Positions 1 to 8,838 of a DNA stretch of 33,939 nucleotides are shown here, piece after piece. The notes beneath the pieces were generated by a model. The model was not told where the DNA came from, did no database searches, and was given only the letters and a program-made list of their open reading frames with translations. A program made the translations under genes and the position numbers. Positions within the stretch are counted from its first letter, which is position 1; every line of letters starts with the position of its first letter. The DNA comes from Polyangiaceae bacterium (GTDB lineage Bacteria > Myxococcota_A > Polyangia > Polyangiales > Polyangiaceae): the NCBI GenBank assembly GCA_016933275.1, contig JAFGBI010000370.1:1-33939 (forward strand), read 5' to 3'.

Positions 1-1518
1 AATCCCATCCCGACCACGCGCTTGAGGCGCATCAAGTAGCCCATTGCTCGGCGAATTCCACCGTCGCAAAGGAGCCGCTCCCAAGTCGTTCTGGATGGCG
101 TTCTTCCATCGGCTGATCGACTCGGAGGCCTCGTTGTACATATTGTAGGGATCGTACTGCGCGTCCTCGCCGCTCATGCAGGACATGCCTCGAACGCCGC
201 TCTTGCGCGTGAAGCGACCGCCCCAGCTGCCGTGGTCGACCCGGTCGGGATCGCTGAGCCCGTTGGGAAGGACGTGGAATATGGCGGGTGTGTCACCCTC
301 GTAGGTGTAGGCCTTCTCCGGGTATGCGGCGCCCAACGGGCCATGGCTCTGGACGTGCTGGTCGACCCAGCTTTCGGAGGGCTGCCAGCTGTACACGCTG
401 GTGGCGCGGACGTAGATGAGGTCTGGGAAGGTCTTCGCAATCCAGGTTCCGGCGTTGTCCTGACCCAGGATGTCGTACACGCGCAGTCTGCTCACGAACT
501 CCGCAACCTGGTCCGCGGAGCGCGTGTTCTGGACCGTCCAGAGCGCCTGCGCGATGGTGTTGCATCCCCCCCAGCAGGTGGCCCAGACCGGACGAGGATC
601 GTCGCCATCGACCGCGTCGATGATGAGGTCCGAACCGGCGCTGTCCTTGCCGCTGCCGACGTCCCCCATCCCATATCCGCGCTGACCCAGGACGGAGATG
701 CTCCGCAAGTACTCGACCGAAGGGAAATCCGGGTCGTGCACTCGGAGATTGGACAGCGCCTGGCCGTAGGCATTGACGAGGGAGTCGAGCATGCCGGTGT
801 TGCTCTGGCTCTTCTTCCAGCAACCGGTTGCCACGACGAGGCCTTCGATGTCCATCCAGTTGGCCATCACGAGCGCGCGAACCATCGACATCTCGTCGTC
901 TGGGTCGGCGCCGAGATCGGTCGTGTGAATCACCCGAGGCTTCCAGTTGGTCGTAGCGGAGCCGCCGGTTCCGCCGGTGGGGTTGACGCCGCCGGTCGGG
1001 CTGACGCCGCCAGTCGCGCTGACCCCGCCGGTCGGGCTGACCCCGCCGGTCGGGCTGACCCCGCCGGTCGGGCTGACCCCGCCGGTCGGGCTGACCCCGC
1101 CAGTCGGGCTGACGCCACCGGTCGGGCTGACCCCGCCGGTCGGACTGACCCCGCCGACCGGGCTGACCCCGCCGGTCGGGCTGACGCCGCCGGTCGGGCT
1201 GACGCCGCCGACCGGGCTGACCCCGCCGGTCGGGCTGACGCCGCCGATTGGGCTGACGCCGCCGGTCGGGCTGACCCCGCCGGTCGGGCTGACCCCGCCG
1301 GAGCCGACCAGGCCGCCGGTTGCGCTAGTCGCGCCCGAGGCAACGAAGCCACCGGTTGCGGCCAGACCTCCCGTCGCACCGGAGCCGCTCGGACCGGCGC
1401 CGCCGGATCCGCTTGGAGAGCCGGAATCGTCAGTGGGAGGGTCGTCGCCGCTGCAGGAAACCGAACCGAGGACCAGAGCGGATAGCCAGATGGCAACGGT
1501 AAGGTGGAGCGTTCTCAT
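1..1518 (-). CDS. DUF1593 / Sde182-like nucleoside-hydrolase-fold lipoprotein, partial
   Basis: The frame is open from an ATG at 1518 to the left edge, about 506 codons. The N-terminus is hydrophobic and ends in SVSC (Cys22), a plausible lipoprotein signal. Residues 23-185 are a Gly/Ser/Thr-rich linker that includes about 18 copies of GGVSPT. From about residue 190 comes the DUF1593 domain (cellulose-binding Sde182 family, nucleoside-hydrolase-like fold). It opens with TTDLGADPDDE (D201, D205, D207, D208), the Asp cluster that binds metal in nucleoside hydrolases, and continues with WATCWGGCNT and GSWGGRF. The likely role is a secreted, lipid-anchored protein acting on glycosides or binding polysaccharide; the substrate is unknown. 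Family resemblance fades after QND near position 85, so the 3' end may be broken. No neighbour is clearly co-transcribed. Confidence 0.85.
   Translation of the reverse strand, partial: MRTLHLTVAIWLSALVLGSVSCSGDDPPTDDSGSPSGSGGAGPSGSGATGGLAATGGFVASGATSATGGLVGSGGVSPTGGVSPTGGVSPIGGVSPTGGVSPVGGVSPTGGVSPTGGVSPVGGVSPTGGVSPTGGVSPTGGVSPTGGVSPTGGVSPTGGVSPTGGVSATGGVSPTGGVNPTGGTGGSATTNWKPRVIHTTDLGADPDDEMSMVRALVMANWMDIEGLVVATGCWKKSQSNTGMLDSLVNAYGQALSNLRVHDPDFPSVEYLRSISVLGQRGYGMGDVGSGKDSAGSDLIIDAVDGDDPRPVWATCWGGCNTIAQALWTVQNTRSADQVAEFVSRLRVYDILGQDNAGTWIAKTFPDLIYVRATSVYSWQPSESWVDQHVQSHGPLGAAYPEKAYTYEGDTPAIFHVLPNGLSDPDRVDHGSWGGRFTRKSGVRGMSCMSGEDAQYDPYNMYNEASESISRWKNAIQNDLGAAPLRRWNSPSNGLLDAPQARGRDGI
976..1302 (-). 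repeat. 18-bp tandem repeat, about 18 copies, coding
   Basis: About 18 near-identical copies of an 18-bp unit (plus strand ggtcgggctgaccccgcc) follow one another without spacers. On the coding (minus) strand each copy reads G-G-V-S-P-T, so the repeat lengthens the linker of the DUF1593 lipoprotein in steps of six residues and never shifts the frame. Variants (SPI, SAT) and synonymous changes between copies show it is not brand new. Confidence 0.9.
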
Positions 1519-1679
1519 ATCCTTCATCCTTTGAGCAGCGCGCGAAGTCGCGACGGGGAGGGGTCTTCCTTGGCAGTGGCGCGGCGCGATCCTTTCCGTT
1601 GCAAGAAGCTGCGATCGTGGGATCTCTGGCGGCCTACGGCGTCAATCGAGGGTTGCGGAGGGGTGGTCTGCGGGTACCT

Positions 1680-2145
1680 GGCAAGGAGGATCGCGCGATT
1701 GCGCCTTCCTTCTGGCGTGCCCGAGTCGCACGTGCCGAGCACTTGCTCGACCTCCGAAGGCGACAGATACCGAGGAACGCCCGCCTGATGTCGCGTCTGA
1801 CTCGTCAGCGCAACTGCGGTCGAGAATCTCCGGAGTCGGCGGCGCCACGCCCTCCGCGCGGAGGTGCTCCAGCATGAGAACCGCCGTTGCATGTCGCCGC
1901 TCGCGATCGGTTCCCCGATCGTCCACGTACGCCTTGACGACCGATTCGTCGATGGTACTCACCGACAGTTGCCGCCGTGCCGTCCATCGGCCGAAGTCGG
2001 CGGCTAGTGGTGCCCGCTCGCGACGAGCCGCCACATTGTGTCCGCGCTGCGCAAGCCGTTCGTCGAACGAATCGAGCCAGGGTCCGAATGGACTCGCGCG
2101 CACCCGCGGTGCTGCGCTCGGATGCGTGTAGAGATCCTCGAGCAT
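1680..2145 (-). pseudogene. Tyrosine recombinase (phage-integrase family) remnant, frameshifted and truncated
   Basis: Reading leftward from an ATG at 2145, one frame (MLEDLYTHPSAAP... to LMLEHLRAEGVAPP, ending about 1805) looks like the N-terminal part of integrases of the kind found in plasmid and transposon recombination cassettes. A second frame from about 1803 (HQAGVPRYLSPSEVEQVL ... GRRNRAILL) matches the start of the catalytic domain of the same family. The two parts lie in different frames, and the SAM-like core-binding segment expected between them is largely missing. After NRAILLARY the similarity stops, so the catalytic Arg, His-x-x-Arg and Tyr are all absent. This is a dead remnant, head to head with the ISKra4 remnant. 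Confidence 0.7.
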
Positions 2146-2280
2146 GTCGTCTTTTTCCGGCGTCGTTGCCGAAAGGGAGAACTGACCTGATTTTGCCGCG
2201 CACGCTCGGCCACGACGGGACCAGATCCAAGCCGAGACGCTGGTTCCCGCGGGTCCACGCGGCAAAATCCGGGGCGCGGG

Positions 2281-3393
2281 ACGAACGCGCAAGACCTGCT
2301 CGGGCGTCACCTCGGGTTCTCGCTCGGCAAGCGCCAGCTCGAGGAGCTGGCCGTCCGTGCGGCGGAGGACTTCGACGCCTTCTACGCGCAGCGCACGGCG
2401 GACGCGGAACCGACCGACGAATTGCTCATCCTGAGCTTCGACGGGGCGGGCATCATCATGCGCACCGAGGACCTGCGGCTGGCGACCCAGAAGGCGGCGG
2501 AACAGACGACGCACACGTTGGAGACGCGCCTCTCGCCGGGCGAGAAGCGCAACCGCAAGCGGATAGCGGAGGTCGCCGCGATCTACACCATCATGCCGTT
2601 CCAGCGCACCGTCATGGACGTTGTCCACAGCCTGCGTCCCCTGCGCGATGCAGCCACGCCACGTCCGTAACCAACCAACAAGCGGGTCTGGGCCAACGTG
2701 ACGTTGAACGCCCGCGACGTCATCCGTGAAACGTTCCAGGAGTCTCTTCGGCGAGACCCCAAGCAGCAGCGGAGGTGGATCGTGTTGGTGGACGGAAACC
2801 CGGACCAGATCCGGTCCGTGCACCGGGTCTGCAAGGAACTCGGCGTTCGCGTCACGATGATCCTCGACCTGATCCACGTCCTCGAGTACCTCTGGCGCGC
2901 AGCCCACGGCTTCCACAAGGACGCGCCCGAGCCCACGGAGAAGTGGGTGACGATGTACCTTATCGACCTGTTGAGCGGACGCGCCGAGGGGCTCTTGGCC
3001 CGACGCCTCCGCCGCAATGCGAAGGACGCTGGCTTGACCGGCAACCGCCGGAAGAGCATCGACGCTTCTGCCCGCTACCTCGTGAAGAACACCAGGCTGC
3101 TGCACTACGACCAAGCTTCACGCGACGGGCTGCCGATCGCCGCGGGCGTCATCGAGGGCGCCTGCCGCTACATCGTTCGGGACCACCTCGACCGTTGCAG
3201 CGCTCGCTGGTCGCTCCCTGGCGCCGAAGCCGTCCTCCGCCTTCGAGCCCTCGTGACCAACGGCGACTTCGACGCCTACTGGGCATTCCACCTGCAGCGC
3301 GAGTACCATCGTCTCCACCAGACCCGCTACGCTGGCGGCAAAGTCCCGTGCCCGCTCCCTGGCCCCCGCCCAACGCTTCGTAGGGTCAAATGA
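2281..3393 (+). pseudogene. ISKra4-family transposase remnant with in-frame stop
   Basis: One frame carries ISKra4-type transposase sequence throughout: FSLGKRQLEELAVRAAEDF, then SFDGAGIIMR (first catalytic Asp region), WIVLVDGNPDQI (second Asp), VTMILDLIHVLEYLW, and GVIEGACRYIVRDHLDR with the conserved Glu. A TAA at 2668-2670 interrupts this frame between RDAATPRP and PTNKRVWANV; both sides remain in the same frame, so this is a nonsense change and not a frameshift. The N-terminal 100 or more residues usual in the family are missing before 2281. The 3' piece could still be translated from an ATG-less start at 2698 (GTG), but it lacks the first Asp and is unlikely to be active. Confidence 0.85.
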
Positions 3394-3710
3394 CGGGAAT
3401 CACGCCATTCCATGGGAGCCGCACCCAGCAGGGATCGAGAGGCTGGCTTGGAGACCGCCCATTTCGAGGGCGGTCTCCGGGGCACCCTTGATCGACGATC
3501 GGGCCGGCAATGGGCTCGGGATCGGTTCACCAGGCAAGCCGCCTGCCCGATGCCGGACCCTAACCCATCTTTCCGGCCCCGCTCCCCCGCCCGGCCCCCA
3601 AACCCGCGGCTCGCCCGGCGAGTCGCCGATCGAGGGTGGGTCTCCGGGACAGGGCCGTTGGTCTCGCCGCCATCGGACTGCTAGGCTGCACCTGCTGCGA
3701 GAAGGGGCGC
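3394..3710. other. Intergenic, no gene seen; one strong hairpin
   Basis: This is the stretch between the transposase remnant and the PH-domain gene. Apart from the hairpin at 3450-3478 and the ribosome binding site at the right end, nothing is recognisable. An open frame reaches back to 3636 ahead of the PH-domain gene, but it looks non-coding. Confidence 0.5.
3450..3478. terminator. Perfect 11-bp hairpin, possible terminator
   Basis: The arms GGAGACCGCCC (3450-3460) and GGGCGGTCTCC (3468-3478) pair perfectly around a 7-nt loop. No T-run follows, so intrinsic termination is uncertain. It lies about 57 nt after the transposase remnant's stop and could also be a relic of the element's end. Confidence 0.4.
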
Positions 3711-4616
3711 ATGTCGACCACTCACTACCGCCACACCCAGGTCGGGTGGGTCACCCTCGTCGCTCTGGTCCTGATTGCCGGCACCGTCGGCGGGTTGCTG
3801 GCGACGGCCGAGCTGTGGGCCGCCCTCGGGGCCTTGATCGGGTTGTTGCTGGCGATCGCCGTGATCTTCTCCACCCTGACCGTCGAGGTCGACCAGCACC
3901 AGCTTCGTTTCCACTTCGGTCTCGGGTTTCCTCGCAAGCGCATCCCCCTCGCCGATGTGCGGCAATACGCCGCCGTCCAGAACCCGTGGTGGTACGGCTG
4001 GGGCATCCATGTCACGCCACGCGGAGTGCTCTACAACGTCTCCGGCCTCGACGCCGTCGAGCTTCGCCTCCAGAACGGGAAGTGCCTACGCGTGGGCAGC
4101 GACGAGCCGGGAGCCCTGTGCCGTGCGCTCGAGGAGGTCCTCGGTCGCCGCGCCCCGCTCTCCGCCGCCGAGGTCGCCCAGGGCCGCCGCCAGTCCCGCC
4201 GAGCGCTCGTAGTGCTGGCAGCGGTGCTCTCCGTGACCGCGATCGGAGTCGCCGCCCTCTTCTACTTCCACGAGCAGCCGCCCCAGGTGACCCTGACGTC
4301 CGAGCGCATCCGGGTCGCGAGCGCCCTCTACGACGAGGAGTTCGCCCTGGGCGAGATCACCCGCCTCTCGCTCGAGACACGACTGCCACGCATCCGCCTG
4401 CGCACCAACGGCTACGCGGCTGGTGACACGCTGCGCGGCCACTTCCGTCTCGAGGAGTTCGGCGACGGGCAGCTCTTCCTCGAGTACGGCCATCCGCCGT
4501 ACATCCTCATGCGCGGGCGGGGGACCTACGTCGCCGTCAACTTCGCGGACCCAACCGAGACGAACGCCCTTTATCGTCGGCTGGAGCCCCTCTGGCAAAC
4601 AGCTCGAGAACGGTAG
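3711..4616 (+). CDS. Membrane protein with two bacterial PH-like domains
   Basis: The 301-residue protein starts at the ATG at 3711, which has GAGAAGGGG just upstream; a longer frame from 3636 lacks such a site. Two hydrophobic helices (about residues 13-55) precede a bPH-type beta-rich domain with the signature NPWWYGWGI...GVLYNVSGLDAVEL. A third membrane helix lies near residues 164-186. A second, shorter bPH-like domain follows (LTSERIRVASALYDEEFALGEI ... FADPTETNALYRRL). Bacterial PH-like proteins are membrane-associated and mostly of unknown function. It appears to be a single gene. I infer no specific role. Confidence 0.8.
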   Translation: MSTTHYRHTQVGWVTLVALVLIAGTVGGLLATAELWAALGALIGLLLAIAVIFSTLTVEVDQHQLRFHFGLGFPRKRIPLADVRQYAAVQNPWWYGWGIHVTPRGVLYNVSGLDAVELRLQNGKCLRVGSDEPGALCRALEEVLGRRAPLSAAEVAQGRRQSRRALVVLAAVLSVTAIGVAALFYFHEQPPQVTLTSERIRVASALYDEEFALGEITRLSLETRLPRIRLRTNGYAAGDTLRGHFRLEEFGDGQLFLEYGHPPYILMRGRGTYVAVNFADPTETNALYRRLEPLWQTARER

Positions 4617-5174
4617 ACGCTTGGTCATCCGGCGGGACGCGAGACTCCCGATCGCTTCCCAGACCAGCTTGCGCAAGCGTGGCTCGACCGTGACCGGCGA
4701 GGTGTTCAAGCAGGCTGTGGCGATCGACCTGCTGGATGGGAAGATGTGGGCGGCACGTCGTGTGGAAGCCCGTCCCCAAGCGGACCCGTCTTGCTGAGAA
4801 GACTCGTGTGTCGACGGCGCGGCTTCTGGCAGAATCACGAAAGAAATGACCTTGAAAGGGCTGGAACATCGGGGCGGTCACGAGCGCGCCTCCTCCGAAG
4901 CAGAGGCGTTCCCGCGGGCGCTCGGGGGAATGAAGCGCCCCTTCGCCCGGCGTCGTAGTGACGGCAATCCGACCCCGCGGGCTCGGATTCGGGCCCGCGT
5001 CGGGAGAGCGGGTGCTTCGTCCGGGTAGTTGCAGGGGCTCGCCGAGTGTTCGACGAAACAGGAGCGGAGGGGGGGCCAAGTACGAATCGCGAACCTTGCG
5101 CCAACACTCGGCGTCGTCTCGCCACATCCCGGTTGAGGTCGAGCAATCCCGACCGAACGTGAGGCGAACCGACC
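4617..5174. other. 558-bp intergenic region with an 11-bp inverted repeat
   Basis: No convincing gene was found on either strand. The arms CGCCGAGTGTT (5040-5050) and AACACTCGGCG (5103-5113) form a spaced inverted repeat 60-125 bp upstream of the next start. It could be a leader-RNA stem or a pair of binding sites. The segment 4660-4795 (+) reads somewhat like coding sequence but belongs to no family I recognise. Confidence 0.4.
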
Positions 5175-5918
5175 ATGAGAGACACCGACACCATTTCCCT
5201 CGTATCCCGAACCTCCGCTCGTACGTGCCTCGGGGCACTCGCGCTCGTGTGTGTTCAGGGCTGGGCCCGAGCGGAGGTTCCAGCCGCCACCGCCAACCCC
5301 AGTTCCCCCGCGCCGGCCGAGGGAGCTGGGCCCAGCGAAACGGCCCCGATGGGCCCCGCTCCGTCCGCCGAGGCGCCGGCGAACGCTCCCGCGGGCGCGC
5401 CGGCGCCCGGGACCGTCGCCTCGCCCCCGGGCAAGGTGCCCGTGAGCTTCGTGCCGAGGCGTGGGCAACGCGACGGAGTGGTGGTCAAGGACCGCCAGAC
5501 CGGCGAAAGCTGCGAGCTTCCCTGCACCCTCTACGTCGACCCCGGCGATCACACCTTCGCGCTCGCGCACGGTGGTCCCCTCAAGACGAAGCGATTCGTC
5601 ACCGTGTCCGACGGAGGAACGACGGTGAGCGTGAAGGCAGGGAGCAAGCCGATCTACTGGCTCGGGGCCGGGATCCTCTGGGTGGGGGTCGGGCTCCTGG
5701 TCGCCGACCAGGTGGCGGGGCCGGGTTCGATGGCATCAACGGCCATCGCCGGAGGGGTCGCGCTGTCCGGGGCGGTCATGCTCTTGCCCGCCATGCCGAA
5801 GCTCAGAGACACCGGCGTCACGCCGGCGGCCGGGGCCGGGCCGCGGGCGGGCCGCCCGCGCTTGGCTGTCGGTGTCGGCGCGAACGGGGGGTACGTGACC
5901 GTGCGGGCGGCGTTCTGA
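5175..5918 (+). CDS. Exported Ala/Pro-rich protein with PEGA-like domain
   Basis: The 247-residue protein begins with a signal peptide (about residues 1-33, ending ...GWARA). An Ala/Pro/Gly-rich stretch follows to about residue 87. A small beta-rich domain (VPVSFVPRRGQRDGVVVKD...ESCELPCTLYVDPGDHTF) resembles the PEGA-type surface domains common in Myxococcota, with a Cys pair in CELPC. Two hydrophobic stretches (about 157-178 and 184-204) come next. The C-terminus ends VTVRAAF, echoing the kinase-partner proteins at 11423 and 23905. It is convergent with the lipoprotein operon to its right, so it is transcribed separately. The function is unknown. Confidence 0.75.
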   Translation: MRDTDTISLVSRTSARTCLGALALVCVQGWARAEVPAATANPSSPAPAEGAGPSETAPMGPAPSAEAPANAPAGAPAPGTVASPPGKVPVSFVPRRGQRDGVVVKDRQTGESCELPCTLYVDPGDHTFALAHGGPLKTKRFVTVSDGGTTVSVKAGSKPIYWLGAGILWVGVGLLVADQVAGPGSMASTAIAGGVALSGAVMLLPAMPKLRDTGVTPAAGAGPRAGRPRLAVGVGANGGYVTVRAAF

Positions 5919-5991
5919 TCTGGGCATCTCGACGGCACCACACCAAAAAGGGGCACGCGATGGGTTCGCGAGCGGGTAGCGGGGGGGGTGG

Positions 5992-8838
5992 TCAGAAGGT
6001 CGCGTCGAGCTCGAGATCGTCGAATGCTAGGCTCGCACCTTCCGAGCCTCCCCACGCGCGAAACTCGATGTGAGTCTCCTCGGTGATCAGGAGGGGCGGC
6101 GCGACCACGACCTCGAACCGCTCCTCACCGGTCCCAAGCTCGGTGGCCAAGAGCTCTCGACCGCTGGTCGTTCGCACGACCAGGTTCGTGGGGCCTTGAT
6201 CCGGGCGGAGCACCGTGAACCGCAGCTCGTCCACGAGCAGCGAAGCGGCTGCGGCCGGGGCGAGCGCATAGTCGAGGTACGCCTCGCCGGTCATGGTCGC
6301 TGGCCAGCCCGTGAACCCCAGAACCCCGAGCTCCGCGGTACCGGAGAGGGGACCTACGACGGAGAGCACCTTGCTGTCGAGCGCGGCCAAGGTCAGGCTC
6401 GCCGGCAGCCCGCTCGACGCCCCGATAGTGGCGCCCGAGACCCCGTCGAAGGCGTTGATGTCGACGTAGCCGTGGGGGATGTTGGGCGCGCCAGGCGTGC
6501 CGATCCCGTGGGTGTCGCGGTGGGCTGCCGTGGTCACGGTGTGCGGCGTCGGGAGCCAGTTCTCTCCGGAGAAGCGTGGGTCGGGGGACAGCGAGCGCCC
6601 CTCCATGTTGACCCAAGCCGTGCCCAGGGTATCCCAGGTGTCGAGTCCCTCCCCCGCGCACTCGAGGGTGAGCGCGAAGCCATGCGCGTCAAGATCGAAC
6701 GTTAGGGGATGCTCGCCCTCGTCCTCCACGAAGAGGGCTTGAGCGCCGCCCGCCAGCGGGAGATCCCAGTCGATGGCGAACCCGGTGGTGACCCCGTTCG
6801 CGTCGGTGTGGACCAAGCGGCAACCCTGTAGCGACTCGGTCCGTTCGCCGTGGTTCGCCACCTCGACCCAATCGGGTTGGCCCGGCAGGGCGTTGGCAAG
6901 CGCCTCGTTGAGGGCCAACACCCCCTCGGCCGATGGCTCCGGGTGGAGCACGTCGAATCGCAGCGTCCATTCGACCAGGGTGCCGGCGATCCCGCCGCGC
7001 TCGTCGGTGACCAGGAGCTCCCAGTTGCCCCGAATCGTGGCGAGGCTCCCCAACCCGGCGAGGGGTTCCTCCGGGCGGAAGAAGACACCGTCCGCCTCGG
7101 GCAGCTCGACGCGCTCCGCGTAGGAAGACCGGGCGTCGTCGGCGAACCGCACCGTGTCGCGAGCCATCCCCGAGAGCCCGTCCGACCTGGCGAGCAGCAC
7201 CTCGGTTCCGTCCGGAGCCACGAGGCTGAACGAGAGATCACCGAGGCGGTCATGGTCCACGCTCGCGCCCACGATGGCCTTCTCCACGCGACCGTCCTGG
7301 GCGACCGCGATCGTCGACCGGGCCGGGCCGGGATTGAGGCCGCCATCGGGGATGGGGACCGTTCCGCTCGCGGCGAACAGGCGCTGGTTCGCCGTGCCGG
7401 TACAGATGCCGACCGTGAGCGCCGGCGTCACCAGATCGGCGAAAAACTCACACGAACCGCCGTAGCGATCGCAGTCATCGGCATGTACGTCGCAGTAGCG
7501 ACGGCAGATCTCGTCCCGGCAGGTGAACCCGGCGGCGCAACCCCCAACGTCCTCGCAGCCTACCCCTTGGGTCCCCGTTGGTACCGCCTCCGCACGGCAG
7601 ACCGTCGTGGTCTCCCAGATCTCGCACGCCGCTCCGGGCACGCAAGCGTCGAACGGCACGGTCCCGTCGAACGGAACGACCGGGTCGCATTGCCCGAAGC
7701 ACTGGCGGACGAATTCCTCGCCGCCGAACGGGAGACAGCGCAGAGCACCCGCCCCACAATCGTCGGCGTGACGACAATACGGGACGCAGGTCCCCACGGT
7801 CCCCGACGGGGCAACGCACCCGCTGCCGGGCGCGCAGTCTGCATCGGAGCGGCAGCCGAGCGAATGGGCCACGACGGTCCCCGCCGGACTGCACACGGTG
7901 CGCCTCGCCTCCGCGGAGTAGTCGCAGCGCTCCCCGGGCTCGCAGCCCGCGGCCCCAACCAGATCGCATTCACCGTCGCCGCCTTGGGCGAAGGTGCAGA
8001 CCCCGAGCGCTCCACCCGTCGTCTGCGGCCAGGACTCCGGGGTGGTGCACGCGCCAACCCTCGCACCGCAGTCCGTGCAATCAGTCCCGAACGCGCAGTC
8101 CGCGCCCTCGGCACCACGATCGCCGTCCTCGCAGATGCCGTTGCGCGCCGAACGACAGGCGTCGGAGCACCGCTGGCATTCTCCGCCGGCCACGGTGCAG
8201 TAAGCGGCACATTGTCCCGAGCTCGGATCGCAGCCGAACCCCGGTCGGCATTCGCCGGAGCTCGCGCAGGTCGCACCGTCCCCCGCATCCCCCGCGACTT
8301 CGCAATCGACCTCACCCTCGGACGAGGGGACGCAGGTGGCCCCGGGTCCGCAGGCAGCGACGATCTCTCCCGAAAGGCTGGGGGCCGTGGGATCGCAGCT
8401 CCGCGTGCAGACGCCAACCCCGAAAGAAGCCGTGGATGCGGGAACGACCCGACAGCGTGCGTCGGCGCCGTCACGAGCACAGTCCGCGGCCGACTCGCAG
8501 AGCGTACGGCAAAGCCCCTCGAAGCAGGTCGTCCCCACCGGACACTCCGATTCGGTCTGGTCGCAGATCCCGAACGGCGCCTGCTCCCCAGGCTCGACGC
8601 AACCGGTGCTGCCGTCAGACCAGTCGAGGACGTCGCAGCTCAGCTCGCCGCAACCGCATTGGGAAACCGGGTCGCAGGTCCCGACGCCCGTCGGGACCTC
8701 GCATTCCTCGGCCGCTCCCCCTCGCTGGCCGAGGTCCAGGTCGAACTCGGGGAGGGCGCACGCCGTCACGACGGCCAAGAGCGGCGCCGCCAGCGTCCCC
8801 ATCCCCATCGTTCGTCGCTCGGGCGATGCAGCTACCAT
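5992..8838 (-). CDS. Large Cys-rich lipoprotein with P-domain and lamin-tail domain (paralog B)
   Basis: The protein has 948 residues from the ATG at 8838. This ATG overlaps the stop of the upstream gene (ATGGTAG, 7 nt shared), which fixes the start. A lipoprotein signal ends VTAC (Cys27) followed by ALPEF. Residues 28-480 are a Cys-rich region of short disulfide-type repeats, including NGICEDGDRG...CAFGTDCTDCG, a motif seen in many myxobacterial surface proteins. A P/Homo B (proprotein-convertase type) beta-sandwich lies at about 505-632 (SFSLVAPDGTEVLLA, GNWELLVTDE). A lamin-tail domain spans about 638-786 (NEALANALPGQPDWVEVAN ... GIGTPGAPN). The last 160 residues form a further beta-rich domain. 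No protease domain is present. It is probably a surface-anchored adhesion or structural protein. It is the last gene of the kinase operon. Confidence 0.85.
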   Translation of the reverse strand: MVAASPERRTMGMGTLAAPLLAVVTACALPEFDLDLGQRGGAAEECEVPTGVGTCDPVSQCGCGELSCDVLDWSDGSTGCVEPGEQAPFGICDQTESECPVGTTCFEGLCRTLCESAADCARDGADARCRVVPASTASFGVGVCTRSCDPTAPSLSGEIVAACGPGATCVPSSEGEVDCEVAGDAGDGATCASSGECRPGFGCDPSSGQCAAYCTVAGGECQRCSDACRSARNGICEDGDRGAEGADCAFGTDCTDCGARVGACTTPESWPQTTGGALGVCTFAQGGDGECDLVGAAGCEPGERCDYSAEARRTVCSPAGTVVAHSLGCRSDADCAPGSGCVAPSGTVGTCVPYCRHADDCGAGALRCLPFGGEEFVRQCFGQCDPVVPFDGTVPFDACVPGAACEIWETTTVCRAEAVPTGTQGVGCEDVGGCAAGFTCRDEICRRYCDVHADDCDRYGGSCEFFADLVTPALTVGICTGTANQRLFAASGTVPIPDGGLNPGPARSTIAVAQDGRVEKAIVGASVDHDRLGDLSFSLVAPDGTEVLLARSDGLSGMARDTVRFADDARSSYAERVELPEADGVFFRPEEPLAGLGSLATIRGNWELLVTDERGGIAGTLVEWTLRFDVLHPEPSAEGVLALNEALANALPGQPDWVEVANHGERTESLQGCRLVHTDANGVTTGFAIDWDLPLAGGAQALFVEDEGEHPLTFDLDAHGFALTLECAGEGLDTWDTLGTAWVNMEGRSLSPDPRFSGENWLPTPHTVTTAAHRDTHGIGTPGAPNIPHGYVDINAFDGVSGATIGASSGLPASLTLAALDSKVLSVVGPLSGTAELGVLGFTGWPATMTGEAYLDYALAPAAAASLLVDELRFTVLRPDQGPTNLVVRTTSGRELLATELGTGEERFEVVVAPPLLITEETHIEFRAWGGSEGASLAFDDLELDATF

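Noticed and set aside
976..1302. Possible CRISPR array
   Set aside because: The units are 18 bp, contiguous and without unique spacers, and they lie inside a coding frame.
947..1534. Plus-strand open frame made of GLTPPV repeats
   Set aside because: It is the antisense of the coding GGVSPT repeat in the DUF1593 lipoprotein; it has no signal or domain of its own.
3636..3710. Upstream start for the PH-domain protein
   Set aside because: There is no ribosome binding site at 3636, while GAGAAGGGG precedes the ATG at 3711.
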